Of a DNA stretch of 27,266 nt, positions 11,001-21,118 are shown in pieces (position 1 is the first letter of the stretch; each line of letters opens with the position of its first letter). Source of the DNA: Monoraphidium neglectum (lineage: Eukaryota > Chlorophyta > Chlorophyceae > Sphaeropleales > Selenastraceae). The notes beneath the pieces are model-generated. The model was not told the origin of the DNA. It made no database searches and saw only the letters and a program-made list of their open reading frames with translations. The stretch spans positions 1 through 27,266 of the forward strand of contig NW_014013221.1 of NCBI RefSeq assembly GCF_000611645.1, given 5' to 3'. A program made the position numbers and the translations under genes.

Positions 11001-14000
11001 TGGTGCAAGGCGGGAGGGGCGTCATGAGGCGCGGCAGCAGCCGCGGCACCCCTTTTGCCACGCGGGCCGCGCAGGAGGGGGCTCTCAGCCGCAGCAGCAC
11101 CAGCAGCGACGGCGGCTGCGACTCGCCAGGCTCGCCGGCTGCGCCCGAGGCAGGCGGCGCCGCACGGCAGCACCCGCGCACCGTGATTCAGCCCCACGCC
11201 AGCGGCCCGCCGCTGCTGCCGCTCTCCACGCCGCCGCCGGCCGCCGCCGCGCTCGCGGCCGCGCTCGCCGCCGACCCCCACACGCTGTCCGTCTGCCTGC
11301 TCGGCGCTTGCAAGGCGAGGGCGGCCGGCTTGGCTGGCACCAGCGGCGGCGGCAGCGGCAGTTTTGAGGGCAGCGGGCTGCTGCGTGATGGCCACCTGTG
11401 TATCCCAGGGCAGGCACCTGTGCCCCTGAATGTCGACTTTCAGGCGGAGATTGAGCCGCGGCTGGGGAGGGTGATGGGGAGGGGCGGCTACGGCGTTGTC
11501 TACGAGGCGATGTGGCGCGGGCAGAAGGTGACCAGCTGTTTGCTTTTGGCGGAGGGGTCGAGGGAGGGCTGGCTGGGCCATGATTTTTCCTGGGCTGGTG
11601 TCAGGGGTGTGATACGCGTTTCGATGTCCGAGGTAGGGTTTGCACCAGGCGTCACCTGCTGCCGGCTGGTAGGAGGAGGGCCGCGCGCGCGCAGACCCTC
11701 AGCCTCCCACTCCCCTCCTTGTACCTCAACCAACCAGTCTGAGGTGGAACCCTCAACTCCAACGGCCTGTGTCAGCATCCGGGGCGTCGATACCACATTG
11801 CTTCACACCCCTCTGAGAATCATACTTGTCGGGATTCTATTTCCTGCCGCCATCTCCCCCCTCCTCCACCCCCTCCCAGTTTGTTTGCACCCCAAGACCG
11901 CCCGCTCCACCCCTTTCGCGCCTCCTTGTGCATCACCTCGACTTCACCCCCACACACACCCCCCACCCCACCCCCAAAGGTGGCCGTCAAGCTGCTGTCT
12001 GTCGACAGTGACCAGCTGTACGAGGCCTTCATGAAGGAGGTCGCCCTCTGCGCCTGCTTCAGGCAAGAGCCTTGCACGTGCCTGCATGCTGGGGTTCAAG
12101 CCTATGTCAGACTCGCAGAGATAAATCGGACGCCCAATCACTAAACGAACCCTCAAATCGGCCCGCGAAAACTCTCCACGCACCCGACCCCTAAACCACA
12201 TGAAACCGCCACATTCAAAACCGCCAGGAACTCCCCACACGTGGTGAAGCTGCTGGGCGCCTGCCTGGAGGACAAGGCGCGCCTGGCCCTCATCATGGAG
12301 CTTTGTGAGGGGGGCAACCTGGCGCAGCGCATCTACTCCCCCTCAAAGCGCCGCCTGGACCACCTGGAGGTGCGCGTGTGCGTGTGCGTGTACGTGTGTG
12401 CGTGCGTGCGTGCGTGCGTGCACAAGCGCGCTTGCGTGTGGGGTGGCGGTCCAGGTCTACGGCTGGGGGGTGCCAGTGGGAGGACCGGGTGTTCTGTCGA
12501 CCTTTGGGGGTGTCGTGTGCAGGCGGCAGGCGCCTCAACTTGGCACAGGAAAGCGTGCGTGTGAGGCAGCCGACGGGCTCGGAGGGACTGTGCCGACGCA
12601 CACCGACGCCTGCGCTGGCAACTGCTTGTTCATCGGTGCCGCTGTTGCCGTGCATGCACACTCTCGCCCGCGCACCACGGCGCTGCGACGCCCAACTCGC
12701 GACGCAACACGACACTTCCAAATGCGACAAACCCCAGATCCTGAAGATCGCGGCCGACATCACCACCGGCCTGGCCTACCTGCACCCCTCAGTGGTGCAC
12801 CGCGACCTCAAGGTTTGTGTGTGTGTGGAGGAGCCGTCGGCAACGGCGGACGCTTTGCTGGTTGGGACCCCGACCCTGAACAGTGCCGATGCCCTCTGAT
12901 GGGGCAATCGCAAAACAACGCGTGCTTGCTCAAGAGCTGAAGGCGTTTCTGAGCCTGCCGCGCGCACACTCGTCCTGGGACGCCTCCACTAATAAACAGA
13001 ATTCCGATCCACTCACCCTTTGATCATATCCAACAGCCCCAGAACGTTCTGCTGGACCGCCAGGGCTGCGCCAAGATTGCAGACTTCGGTATCAGCAGGC
13101 ACGCGGGCGGCGCGCCCCCCGCCCTCCTTGCACCGCTGTGGATTCTAACGGAAGGGGCAACCTTGCCATGCCTGATGGCACGCCCATTTGCCTTTCCTGC
13201 CGACTCAAGCGGCCGCACCATTGCGCATTCTGGAGCGTGTGTGTCGTTCTCAAGCGCGCCTGAGCCGCAGCCTACTGACGACGCCTCGTCGGTCTGCGCC
13301 CTCCCCTGCCCCCATCCCCCTGATGCCCTCTCTTCTTTGCAGGTTCAAGGACCCGCACCGCTCCTACCTTTCGGTGACTCACGCCGGCGGCACCCCAAAC
13401 TACATGGCGCCGGAGCTCTTCAACGGCAGCAGGTGCGAGGGGCTTGCAGCACCTTCACCCCTGGCCAATGACACTGCGCTTGCACCCCGCCACACATGTT
13501 GGTCAAGGGCTTGCTAAGGCTGTGTCTGATTGTATGGACGACCTTGGCGCTACACGGCGGCTAGTTGCTACATGCCAAGATATACATGCGTTCGTCCAAA
13601 TCGCCCGAGCAAACGCCTGCACTCAGCACCACTGGCCGACCCCGCTCCCAGCGATTGCACAACCTCGGACGCTCACTGGCCGTGTCAATCCCCCAGGGTG
13701 GACGAGGCCGCTGACGTGTACAGCCTGGGCTGCATCCTGTACGAGTGCCTGGCCCGCCGCCAGCCCTTTGCGCACCTGGCGGGCGGCCCCGAGGGCAACA
13801 AGTCCTACAACGTGCTCTTTAAGGTGAGCTGGCGTCACGCTGGCCTTCATCGGGGTCGTGATAAGGGTTGGCGTGCGCATGTGTGTGTGAAGGCGCGTAC
13901 TGGTGTGTTGGAGGCAAAGTGTTTGGGGTGAGAACGTCAAATGGTGCCCCCGAGGGAGGTGGCCAGCTACATCAAGACCAGCGGGGGTTCTCGTATTGAT

Positions 14001-15907
14001 GTGGTTGCCGGCGTGCAGCACGGAGGTGTGCACATTGAGGCCGGCTGATTGACGCCATCCTGACAGCCCTCTCATCAGACGGCATTACTCGCCGCCAGAG
14101 CATTGATTCTGTTGCTCTCTTGCAAAATCGGCCCACCCTCCCTAGATCATCGTGGCAGTGGCCATCGCGGGAGAGCGCCCCGCCCTGCCCGACGACGCAC
14201 CGCCCCGCATGGCCGACCTCATCCGCCGCTGCTGGCGCGAGGTGGGGCGCCGCGCGGGCATGATCGGTCCATGCCTGCCTGATGGGCTGCTGGCCATGCT
14301 GCAGGCGTGTGAAACCTACGCAACACGCACCGCCTGGTGCTGGTCTCAATCAAAGGCCCTCGCTGTTGCCGATCCTGCTCCTGGCCGTCCATCTTCCTCT
14401 CAGGACCCCCGGCAGCGACCGACTGTGATGGAGGTGCTGGAAAACCTGGAGTCGCAGATGCAGGTGAGTGCTAACATCCAAAGGCAGCTGCAAGCCCACG
14501 TACATGGCCTGGAGGGTCGTCCACCTCTCGTGCTGGACTTGGTGCTGATTGTTTGTGTGTCAAAGGGTGTTGAACACCTCTGACTGACTAGATGCCATCA
14601 TACCGATCAAGCCAAGTTGCCCGTCTTGCTAACCTTGTTGTTGTTGGCAACTCTCCAAAACGCCAGGACGAGGTGGAGGCCCGCGCGGAGCGCGCCGGCC
14701 TGATGCGCCGCCTCTCCCAGCTCAGCAAGGGCGGCAGCAGCAGCAGCAGCAGCCTCGCCGCCGCAGCCGGCGCCGGCGCAATGCCGCGATCTGGCAGCAG
14801 CAACGGCCCAGGCGAAGCCGGCCTTGCGACTGTGGGGGCGGAAGAGCCGGCGGCGGGGGCGCATTCAAGCAGCAGGCGGCGTGCCAGGGGCAGTGGCAGC
14901 TCAGCTAGCAGGGCCGGCTTGCACCCGCAAAGCTGCGCTTCGGGCGACAGCGACCCCATGGCGTCGTGCGGCGCTGCAGGCCCGGGCTGCTCCGACGCCT
15001 GTGATACGAGCATCAGCATCGGCAGCAGCGGCATCGCCGGCGCCCGCATCGGCTCGGGGGGCTCGGCCCAAGGCCGCAGCGGCGGCACGGGGCGCGGCGA
15101 CAGCCTAGGGGCCGGTGGCGGTGTGGGGGGGCAAGGCAGTGGCATGGGTGGAGGCGGCGGCGCGGGGGGCCGAGGCGGTGATACGGGTGGTGGCAGCGGC
15201 GCAAGGGACTGTGGTAGCGGAGCAGGTGGCGGCAGCGGCGTAGGGGGGCGGGGCAGCGGCGGGNNNNNNNNNNNNNNNNNNNNNNNNNNNNNNNNNNNNN
15301 NNNNNNNNNNNNNNNNNNNNNNNNNNNNNNNNNNNNNNNNNNNNNNNNNNNNNNNNNNNNNNNNNNNNNNNNNNNNNNNNNNNNNNNNNNNNNNNNNNNN
15401 NNNNNNNNNNNNNNNNNNNNNNNNNNNNNNNNNNNNCTCCCAGGGATCCCACCAGTCAGCGAGCTCCGAGCGCCCGCGCCATGCTCGCCGCTGCGCCTGC
15501 CCCTGATGCTCGCCGTGGGCCCGCCGCGGCCGCTGCCAGGCGGCCTGTTTGCCATCCCTTCGTCTGCCGGGATCTCGGTTGCCTCGATCTCGCCCCAGGA
15601 TCTTCCATCCAGCGGTGCCGGCGGGGTCCCACTGGCGGCGGCTGCGGCCGGCCACGAGCTCCAGTGGCTAGAAGCTCGGGACGCAGAAGAGCACGGGGCC
15701 AGCAGCAGCACCGGCAGCAGCGGCGCGCACCCCGCCTCGCTGGTGGGGACGGGGCGCGCTGACGCCGGGCTGCCTGCCGGGGCGCTGGTCGGCGGCGGCA
15801 GCACGAAAAGCGGCGCCGAGCGCGGGTTGGGAGTGGTGGCGGCAGGCGTCGAGTCGCCCGTGGTGCACCCCTCGGCGGCGAGGAGGGTCCATTTCGCGCA
15901 CCCGTGA
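6149..15907 (+). CDS. Putative receptor-like protein kinase: signal peptide, CBM3-like ectodomain, TM helix, TKL kinase (copy B)
   Basis: Predicted exons are 6149-6541, 6796-6945, 7069-7246, 7526-7665, 7917-8015, 8249-8337, 8503-8675, 8923-10552, 10816-11527, 11980-12062, 12228-12369, 12738-12812, 13037-13098, 13343-13432, 13697-13823, 14146-14241, 14404-14463 and 14667-15907 (with an assembly gap). All junctions keep frame, and the product is roughly 1,850 residues. In order it has a hydrophobic signal segment (residues 73-91, then QICS), an ectodomain rich in N-X-S/T sites, a CBM3-like module (about 321-481), a TM helix (about 698-722) followed by an Arg-rich stop-transfer run, a low-complexity linker, and a kinase domain (about 1165-1430). 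The kinase has GRGGYG, VAVK (Lys 1192), HRD (Asp 1286), DFG (Asp 1304) and APE (Glu 1333). The join at 10552/10816 is inferred from phase; two adjacent genes are the alternative. The start is uncertain because 71 residues precede the signal segment. Confidence 0.6.
8249..9141 (+). other. CBM3-like carbohydrate-binding module of the ectodomain
   Basis: Exons 8249-8337, 8503-8675 and the start of 8923-10552 join to read NQFYFKVTLNDTSKGAVPL, then DQIVISYWFNG, CDSLMWNV and finally FFANMNSSNDYSWL. CBM family 3 modules follow the same course: a conserved N-T/S after the first strands, a strand with a R/S-Y-W/Y-F motif, and a closing N-D-Y-S motif. Those landmarks are seen directly. That the module binds cellulose is known of the family, not shown here. 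Surface aromatic ligand residues cannot be assigned without a structural model. Confidence 0.5.
9783..9890 (+). other. Transmembrane helix with Arg-rich cytoplasmic stop-transfer
   Basis: About 24 uncharged, Ala/Val/Leu-rich residues (VAVAVALPVVLLAAASGALFAL) follow a Gly/Ser-rich linker and are followed at once by a run of eight Arg residues. This is the classic layout of a type I single-pass membrane protein. It places the sequon-rich N-terminal half outside and the kinase half inside the cell. Confidence 0.8.
10553..10815 (+). other. Phase-2 intron linking the receptor half to the kinase half
   Basis: The donor aacag|gtgggg follows the codon for Asn, and the acceptor caacag ends at 10815. 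Both sides leave and resume at codon position 2/3, so an Arg codon is formed across the junction. The frame then stays open to 11527. Without splicing, the ectodomain frame stops 11 bases later at 10563-10565. The intron holds a (TG)n run and a short inverted repeat (7-bp arms 10611-10617 and 10624-10630). Other acceptors between 10787 and 10815 cannot be excluded. Confidence 0.55.
10575..10606. repeat. (TG)n microsatellite
   Basis: A nearly pure TG dinucleotide run with one interruption (ttt), inside the intron that links the ectodomain and kinase parts of the large gene. Confidence 0.9.
12063..12227 (+). other. GC-AG intron between N-lobe exons of copy B
   Basis: The exon ends ...tgc ttc ag and the intron begins gcaaga at 12063, matching the AG|GCAAG consensus of GC donors. 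The acceptor ccgccag ends at 12227. The join reads CACFR-NSPHVVKLL, exactly the spacing expected between kinase subdomains III and IV. Confidence 0.7.
12370..12420. repeat. (GTGC/GT)n-rich microsatellite
   Basis: An alternating GT/GC tract starts right at the donor site of the intron after exon 12228-12369. It has no comparable counterpart in the part of the copy A intron that is visible. Confidence 0.8.
13099..13342 (+). other. GC-AG intron in kinase copy B
   Basis: The exon ends ...atc agc ag and the intron begins gcacgc at 13099. The acceptor tttgcag ends at 13342. Position, phase (2) and resulting protein join are identical to those in copy A. Confidence 0.75.
14667..15907 (+). other. 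C-terminal tail exon of kinase copy B, interrupted by the gap
   Basis: After the kinase domain the exon encodes a short charged, probably helical segment (DEVEARAERAGLMRRLSQLSKGG). A Ser run and a long Gly/Ser/Ala-rich low-complexity region lead into the run of N. After the gap the frame used by the protein reads GIPPVSEL, PGGLFAIPSSAG and ends VHFAHP with TGA at 15905-15907. The same ending is recognisable in copy A. No known domain is visible; low-complexity tails of this kind are often regulatory or scaffold regions. Confidence 0.6.
15264..15436. other. Assembly gap (173 N)
   Basis: A run of N lies inside the Gly-rich repeat-like coding stretch of the kinase tail. The length is probably an estimate. 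The frames on either side would be continuous only if the true gap were a multiple of three. Confidence 0.99.
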
Positions 15908-18500
15908 ATGATTTGTGGCTGGTTTGCCGCCGCAGCAGCCCCGTGTGCGGCGCCGGCGGGTGATGGCACATTGGTAGAGATCTTGCTGTTGCCGCGAGCT
16001 GCAAATGCGCATCGCCTTATCGCGCGATCCGAGGGCGGTGCGCCGCATGTACATACCCCATTTCCCATGGCAAACCAGACGGGGCACTGCACTTACCCCC
16101 ACCACAGACAGCTCAGGCGGGTTGCCGCGCCCGCAGAGCTTCCGCAGTACACGCACTGCCACCTTTGGGCATCAATGCAGCCGGCTGGCCAGGATCAGCA
16201 CTCGTGTTTCTGCTGGTGTCGGATCCCGCACCCACCTTTGCAGGCCTGCCAGGCCTCTGCAGCACGCCGCTGCTTGGCCAGCAGCTGCTTGTGCGAGCGA
16301 GCTGCGGCGGCCCCGGCCTGCCAGCCTGGCGCGCCCAGCGCCCCCCTTTGGCATGTGAATCTCAGTCGGTGGTCGAGCGAGTGAGGACTGATGGGCTGCC
16401 GGCAGCTTAGCAAACGTGCGAGCTGGCTTTCACGGGCCCGCGTCCACGAATGCTGACCGGCAGCGGACCAGGCCCGCATGCCAAGTGTATTGTGGGACCT
16501 CGCCCCGCCTGCGCCCAGCTCGGCGCAGCCCGTGCAGCGCACGCCTGCATGTCCGACACAGTGTTGCCGGCACTTTTCCAAGCGCCGGAAATGTTTTGGT
16601 GAGACAATCGTGGATCCAGCGACGCTTTCGCCTTTTTGCTCTAGCCCGTCCACCCCAACCCCCTACCCTTGGCAACGCCCAGCCAGCCGCTAGCCGCTCG
16701 TGCACACGAACAGGAGCCTGCTGGCTGGACCCGCCATAAGTTGCCAAACTTATGAGTGTGCCTGCACGCACCGGGCTTGAGCCCGGAAACACACAATGAC
16801 GCGCGCTTGTGCAGGGTTGTTGGTCACCATTAGGAGCTGTGACGTGTGCGGTGCAGTGGCGGCGTCACAGAGCTGGTGTCTGCCTGCACACCAGTGAATT
16901 GGAATCCGCCTCGTACGCCTGACGTTTCACACGCAGCTGAAATCGTTTCGTTTGGCTGCTGCACGCACACACAAACATGCTCGCCGCCTCCCAGTTTGTT
17001 CTGGTCAGATGTATCTGCGTCACACCCCGCGCTCCTTCCAGTTGCCGCAACGCTAGTGCATTACTTACAATCTCCCGGCGCCCACCAGCTGGCAGCGAGG
17101 GTGGGAGCACCCTTGACTCCCCAGGCTGACTGACAAATTGCGGATGGTTGCATCGCTCGCGTGAGCTGGTTTTAGCTGACTGTCCAAATTCTCCCGTCGT
17201 CTCAAGAAACGGATTGGCTTTTGAGTAGCATCGCGGTGTCGGCCGCGACACGCGCAACAAGCCTGGCTGCATCGTGCTGTTTGCAGCAGTGAGCTACCCC
17301 CCGTGATCGTGTGGAAAGCGCACACCAGCTTGCTGTTGCCCATCGCTGCTCAACCGCCCAACCTCGATCCACAATTGCCCGCGCCGCCGAGTGGCCGGGC
17401 GAGGCTGCGGGACTCGGGGCGCTGCCAAGGAGCATGCACAAGTTGAGCTCCTCCAAGCAAATTGCCAAGCATTGTGCAATGCAGCACACCCCGTACAAGC
17501 ACCGCTTGCGCTCTGCTGTCAGTACCCCTCCACCAATCGCCGACCCGCACCCGGGTAATAACCAGCCAGCAGAATCGGGCCAAACGACGTCAATGTATGT
17601 CTCGCACGTGGCTGCCATCCGGTGGCAGCACATGCTCAGGTTGGTCGGGATCAAATGAACAGCCTGGTGCGTGTGAATTAACAGCTTCTGCCTCGACAGC
17701 GGTTCCAACATGGCCCCACACTGTAGCAGCCTTGGCCCCCACGGTTACACATCCCTCGCCAACCCTGTCAGCCTTGGGGCCAGGGGTGAAAAGGAAATAC
17801 AGACCAAAAACACACGTGGCTGAGGCAGACCGACATGATTCACGGATGTCACGGCCAACACCTGGCCGCAGCGAACCAATCTATGCCGATTTCTCTCATG
17901 CTTTCCCACTGTCAGACTTTCGCCGGACTAGCGGCGTGCACTTCTGCTCGGCAGGCAGTGTATTCAGGGTGGCCCTCTGAAAGGGGCATGATCCACCAGA
18001 GAATGTTGACAACTGGCGACTAACAGAGCGGAGCAACGTGAACATTGGCGGCAGTGTCCCATTACAACACCAGAAGAAGAAGGGCCTGGTACTGGTACGC
18101 GACATCGCGCCACCCCAAGGCAGGACCGTCCTTCTCTTTTGACATGGGGGAGCGGGTCGGGGCTTGCCATTTCCAGCTGCCAGTGAGAGCCTCTACACTG
18201 GTGCCCTCTGATCATATTAGCCGTCTCGTTCATCAGGTTCTAAAGTGGTCCATCACTGTGTAAAGCGAGGCCTGCGCAGGTGACCGCAGTGGGTCATATC
18301 TGGTGACGTTCAGGTGACGCCATCGACGTCGAGTCCCGGTGTGTACTTGAAATGCTGTATACAGCACGTCGTTGCTTCAAGCAATAAACACCGCAGCACG
18401 TGTAGCTTCGCGTAGTACCGTAGTACTCACCCATGACTGCTGATCTGCGGGGTGGAACCGCATTCAGTGCGTGAGCTCTGAGACTCTACATCACTAAGAG
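15908..18500. other. 3' flank of kinase copy B, no gene supported
   Basis: From 15908 to about 16000 and from about 16757 to 17790 this is the duplicate of the copy A flank. The block at 16000-16757 is present only here. From 17790 to 18500 the DNA is less GC-rich and holds only short unrelated open frames. An AATAAA-like string lies at 18382-18388 and a TGTAA at 18259-18263. I found no tRNA or conserved exon. Confidence 0.5.
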
Positions 18501-18902
18501 GAAGGATCAATTTTACATGCATTGCGCCATGGCGCCTAGGCTGGCACATGGCGCATGTCGCCTCGGCCGCTGCGGGAGCATAGAGCAAGCACTAGCACAG
18601 GCACGCTATTTGGCGGCGAATGCGGCGTTTGCGACTGCAGGTGGCCATGCACGCGAGCGGCACGACATGCAGCGCTGGCCCTCCAGGCGGCACAGGGCCA
18701 TGCCTGGTGTGGTCGTCAGGGCCGACCCCGGCAGCGAGAGCGGAACGGAGCGCGGCAGGCGCCGTGCGCGCGCAAGCGGCGGCGCTGGCGCGGACGCGGG
18801 CAGCGCCCCTTGGGCGCTGATGGGGAGGGTTGTGAAGGAGGAGAGCATAGGGCTGTGGCAGGGCGCAAGGTGTGGGGAGGCCATGGGTGCAGCGGGGTGT
18901 GA

Positions 18903-21118
18903 ACAAAAGTCAGCCTTTGCGGGAACCAGCAAGCTACAGTTGAGTTGGCACGAAAGTTCGCTGGACAGGCAGCATGCGAGTGCTGCACGCCGCGGCCGAA
19001 AGACCTGAAAGGAAAAGGACGGCACCTGCAATCCCTTCTCAACGTGATGCGCGTGCTCAGGGAGGCGCTGGTCGCCCGCGCGGTCGCGGAGCGCTGCGGC
19101 GGCCTCAGCGACGAGGAGCTTGCGGACAGGCTTCAGGTGCGCCCGCCCGCCTTCCACCCGCCGCCCCGCACCGCAGCGCCGGCCGGCTGAGCTCCCCGTG
19201 CCTGGCGGCTTGCACCGCTGCTGCTCGCGCCCACGCAGGCGCCCTTCCTATGCCTCGGTCTTGGCGCAGCACCGCAAAAACGGGCGCAGCCAGTGCCAGA
19301 CACCAGCCCGGGGCGCCTTGCCCTCGCCACACACGCAGCCAGCACTGAACCGCCGTCCCTGCTGCCCTGCCCTGCATTGCAAACCAGGCCCTGGGCAACC
19401 TGCTCCCCACCCTGCGGGGCCGCCTGCTGCTGTTGCGGGCCGACCTGCTGGCTGAGCTGGCGGGGGATGTCGGGGCAGTCGCAAAGAAGCTGGTGGGTCG
19501 GATTATGCATCACACTAGGCAGCGAGCCGGCGGTTTGTGCACCTTAGCCCATCAGGTCATGTCTGCATGCAATTGTTTGGTGAAGCTGTGAGACAATTGT
19601 TGAGTGACTCCTCCTATAGGGGAGTGTGACACATTCCATGTTGACGGGCATTTCGCGCAGGCAGATTGCTGCAGGCGATTTGAAGGCAACAAGAGCTTGG
19701 CGCGAGGGCAATGTGTGCTTGTGCCCACCCCGCGAACCCCTCCCCTCCAGCGCAGGTGCAGCTGAGGTTGTGGTTCCCTCAGGCGGACCTCGGGCAGCTG
19801 CTGGGCAGCCGCCCCTCGCTGCTGAGCGAGGAGGAGTTCTCGCGCATCCCTGCGGCTAGGCAGCAGCTGCTGGCAAGGTGCGCAGCCCCGGGGTTGCAGT
19901 GTAAATCAGTGTGTGTTCTCGACGCGGTGTGCATGTGCATGTGTGCACTTGCACGCTTGAGCCTGCAAACAGGCAGAATCAAAGCATCCGGTTCCCTCCT
20001 CCGTATCAACCTCAATGCAGCACGTTGCTTTCGCCCCTCTCCCTCTTGACCCTCCCCGTGCGCCGCCAGTCAAAACCCAAAAACCGATGTCCCCTCCATA
20101 AACGGCAGGTATCCAGACCCAGGCAGCACTCACGGCAGCGCTGACAGCCCCTGCGCATGCACTGCAGAGGGCGGCAGCGCCATTGGCGGCCATGGCCGCG
20201 GCGGCGGCGCTGAAGGCAGCGCCTGCAGCAGCGTGGTTGACGCGCTGGTGACGCGGCAGCCCCTGCTGCTGGTGGAGGACCTGGAGGAGCTGCTGTCAGA
20301 GCTGCAGAGGTGCGCTCGTGAGATTGCAAGTATGCATCCGTGTGTTTGTGTTTGTGATTGTGTATGTGTGTGTCTGCGGGCGCAAGAGTGTAAGTATGTG
20401 TGTGTAACTTCTCTTGTGTGTGTGTGACTTCTCTTGTGAAGGCGAGTGGCTATGTGCGTTGCGCAGGGGCAAGCATGGGCTTGAGGGGATGGAGTGGGTT
20501 GAAGAGGGGTGGAGAGGGGCGGGGTGCTGCTGCGTGCCCACGGCTCAGGCCCTCTCCAAAGCAGCGTGCCCGCAGCGCACGGCGTGTTCCTAGGGCAGCC
20601 TGGCATCAGCCCGCAGCGGGCCCCACTGGACGTTTCAACAGCCGGTATGACGAATTGCCGCCCCTGACCTCTGCGTGCCCGTCTGCCGTCGGCGCTGCCT
20701 ACCGCGCGCCGCCGAAGGCTGCTGCCCGGCCCTGACGCGGCGGCGGTGCTGCTGCGAGACCCAGGGCTTGCCGACAAGCTGACCAGCAACAGGGGACTCA
20801 GTTTGTGGTGACAAGGCGTGGCAGACGCACAGGTGCCGAACAGTTGCAGTCGCGGACCGCCCCTGTCCCGCTCACGAGCGCCCTTGCCGATTGCCAGACC
20901 ACCTGCCGACCGGCACAGCCCTAGAGCCCCCAACATGCCCCTTCAGCCGAGGCCCGCACCCTTTATCGGCGCTGGCCGCCTCGTTTTGGCCGCGTCGCCT
21001 GTGCAGGCTGATGCCCAGTTGTGACGTCACAGGCGTGCTCCTTTCCAACCCCGACATCCTGCTCAGCTTGCAGCGAGGGACGCGGGCTCTGGGGCCAGGC
21101 GCCGAGTTCATGTCATAG
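18903..21118 (+). CDS. Helical-repeat protein, mTERF-like (start unresolved)
   Basis: Predicted exons are 18903(?)-19136, 19388-19492, 19756-19877, 20229-20309, 20718-20807 and 21007-21118, with a TAG stop. They join without frame breaks. The protein repeats a roughly 30-35 residue helical pattern with a P-x-LL core: DLGQLLGSRPSLLSEEEF, VVDALVTRQPLLLVEDLEELL, DAAAVLLRDPGLADKL, and DVTGVLLSNPDILLSL. This resembles the degenerate repeats of mTERF proteins, which bind nucleic acid in mitochondria and plastids to control transcription or splicing. The pattern is seen; the family call is a judgement. The first exon could begin at ATG 19047, or further upstream through an unseen splice from the open frame with ATG at 18517. 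Acceptors at 20228 and 20717 are weak. TGTAA at 21178 supports the 3' end. Confidence 0.5.
20335..20440. repeat. (TG)n-rich microsatellite in an intron
   Basis: An imperfect TG/TGTT tract containing a duplicated block around cttctcttgtgtg (near 20409 and 20429). It sits in the intron following exon 20229-20309 of the mTERF-like gene. Confidence 0.75.

Larger units (their letters stand above)
11386..14463 (+). other. Protein kinase catalytic domain, copy B
   Basis: Nine exons build the full bilobal domain. The glycine loop MGRGGYGVVYEAMWRGQK ends the exon at 11527. VAVKLL opens the next exon at 11980, followed by the helix C region with EAFMKEV. HVVKLLGACLED and the hinge IMELCEGGNLAQRI come from 12228-12369. 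The catalytic loop is in 12738-12812, DFG in 13037-13098, APE in 13343-13432, DVYSLGCILYE in 13697-13823 and CWRE/DPRQRP in 14146-14463. All invariant kinase residues are present, so it should be an active enzyme phosphorylating Ser/Thr (possibly Tyr, as in some TKLs). The closest pattern is TKL, meaning Raf-like or plant receptor-kinase-like. Confidence 0.88.
12430..17790 (+). repeat. Segmental tandem duplication, copy B
   Basis: Second copy of the kinase segment, in direct orientation and about 12.4 kb downstream of copy A. It covers the catalytic exons, the tail exon and about 1.9 kb of 3' flank. It is longer than copy A mainly because of an insertion-like block at about 16000-16757. Homology must also extend left of 12430, but the partner of that part lies outside the window. 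Confidence 0.85.

Noticed and set aside
11024..11527. Independent start of a cytosolic kinase at ATG 11024
   Set aside because: The same frame is open back to 10787 and joins the ectodomain exon in phase at 10815, so the fused model is preferred. The alternative is kept as a stated uncertainty.
16165..16410. 81-codon open frame in the copy B insertion (GINAAGWPGSALVFLLVSD...)
   Set aside because: It reads partly like a real protein, but it has no ATG-supported gene structure, no recognised family and no transcript landmark. Not enough to call.
18517..19008. 163-codon plus-strand open frame before the mTERF-like exons
   Set aside because: It starts at a good ATG and could be a first exon, but I could not find a splice that keeps frame into the 18903-19136 exon. 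It is left out of the gene model.
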